Assembly: GCF_003477525.1 (NCBI RefSeq)
Contig: NZ_QUDO01000087.1
Span: 1-5,889 of the forward strand
Source: Ruminococcus sp. AF41-9
Lineage (GTDB): Bacteria > Bacillota > Clostridia > Lachnospirales > Lachnospiraceae
Reading direction: 5' to 3'
Length of the DNA: 5,889 nt
The position numbers were made by a program, and so were the translations under genes. Of the stretch, positions 5,608-5,889 are shown piece by piece (positions within the stretch are counted from its first letter, which is position 1; each line of letters begins with the position of its first letter). The notes below the pieces were generated by a model. The model was not told where the DNA came from. It worked only from the letters and a program-made list of their open reading frames with translations, and searched no databases.

Positions 5608-5889
5608 ATGATGGAAAGAAGGCAAAGTATTATGAGAAGGAGAGGCAAAACATTTTTATCGCTGTTTCTTTCTGCTGTGATCGTTACCGGTCAGCCGGTA
5701 TTGGCAGCCGATTTTTCTGCTGGAGAGGAAACATTTATTTCGGAAACCACAGAGCAGGAAGGCGATGTATCGGAAGCTTCAGCTATTTTCGAGGATACTG
5801 TGGATTCAGACAGTGAAATGAGATATGAGAAATATGAGGCGACAGTTTCTAGTGAAATCCTTGATTTGGGACAGACTGGAGTAAACGGC
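5608..5889 (+). CDS. Secreted protein, N-terminal part only, cut by window end
   Basis: The frame stays open to the window end (94 codons). It begins with a typical Sec signal peptide: a basic start (MRRRGK), a hydrophobic core TFLSLFLSAVIVTG and a cleavage region PVLAADF, probably cut after VLA or VLAA. The mature N-terminus is acidic and Ser/Thr/Glu-rich (SAGEETFISETTEQEGD and onward), a linker-like stretch common in secreted or wall-attached proteins of gut Clostridia. No catalytic or anchor domain is visible, so the function cannot be named. Three starts are possible. ATG 5608 is only four bases from GAGG (5600-5603), ATG 5611 is seven bases from it, and ATG 5632 has AAAGAAGG (5615-5622) nine bases upstream and gives the cleanest signal peptide. 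I list the longest; 5611 or 5632 may be the true one. The gene has its own promoter and is probably independent of the prophage remnant. Confidence 0.75.
   Translation, partial: MMERRQSIMRRRGKTFLSLFLSAVIVTGQPVLAADFSAGEETFISETTEQEGDVSEASAIFEDTVDSDSEMRYEKYEATVSSEILDLGQTGVNG

Overview
The window looks like part of a gut Firmicutes (Clostridia, Lachnospiraceae-like) chromosome. The reasons are moderate GC content, strong AGGAGG-type ribosome binding sites, a GGGtGRT-family gene, and a group II intron maturase resembling those of Eubacterium/Roseburia-type bacteria. The assignment rests on recalled family resemblance; no search was run.

Layout, left to right. (1) 3-974 (+): nearly all of a GGGtGRT-family protein, cut at its 5' end by the window edge, with a good intrinsic terminator at 1010-1046. 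(2) About 1047-1218: a gene-free stretch with three tandem 10-11 bp repeats and a second, two-way terminator hairpin. (3) 1219-3102: a complete group II intron with a GUGUG 5' end, a 434-aa reverse transcriptase/maturase, domain V, domain VI with a bulged A, and a 3' end in AT. (4) 3103 to about 3319 (-): the C-terminal remnant of a tyrosine recombinase (phage-type integrase). (5) About 3306-3539 (+): a BhlA/UviB holin-like protein that has lost its own start and is fused to antisense integrase sequence. (6) 3650-5440 (+): an unrecognised 596-aa protein without a signal peptide, built from two diverged copies of one about 270-residue unit, preceded by an excellent RBS and followed by a terminator. 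(7) 5608 to the window end (+): the start of a secreted protein with its own strong promoter.

The middle reads as a collapsed prophage or integrative element. If the intron is removed at 1218/3103, the integrase frame continues exactly across the join on the minus strand into codons I-E-K-M-P-stop that overlap the terminator hairpin. This fixes both intron ends to the base and shows that the intron landed antisense in the last codons of an integrase gene, just beyond a stem-loop. The integrase also carries an in-frame TGA six codons before its original end, probably a decayed Trp codon. The rest of the integrase and everything between it and the holin gene is missing, as expected of a large internal deletion that kept only the two ends of a prophage. 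The 596-aa gene may be surviving cargo of that element. Its function is unknown.

The GGGtGRT gene and the secreted-protein gene at the right edge appear to be separately transcribed units outside the remnant. No tRNA, rRNA, CRISPR array or DNA transposon was seen.
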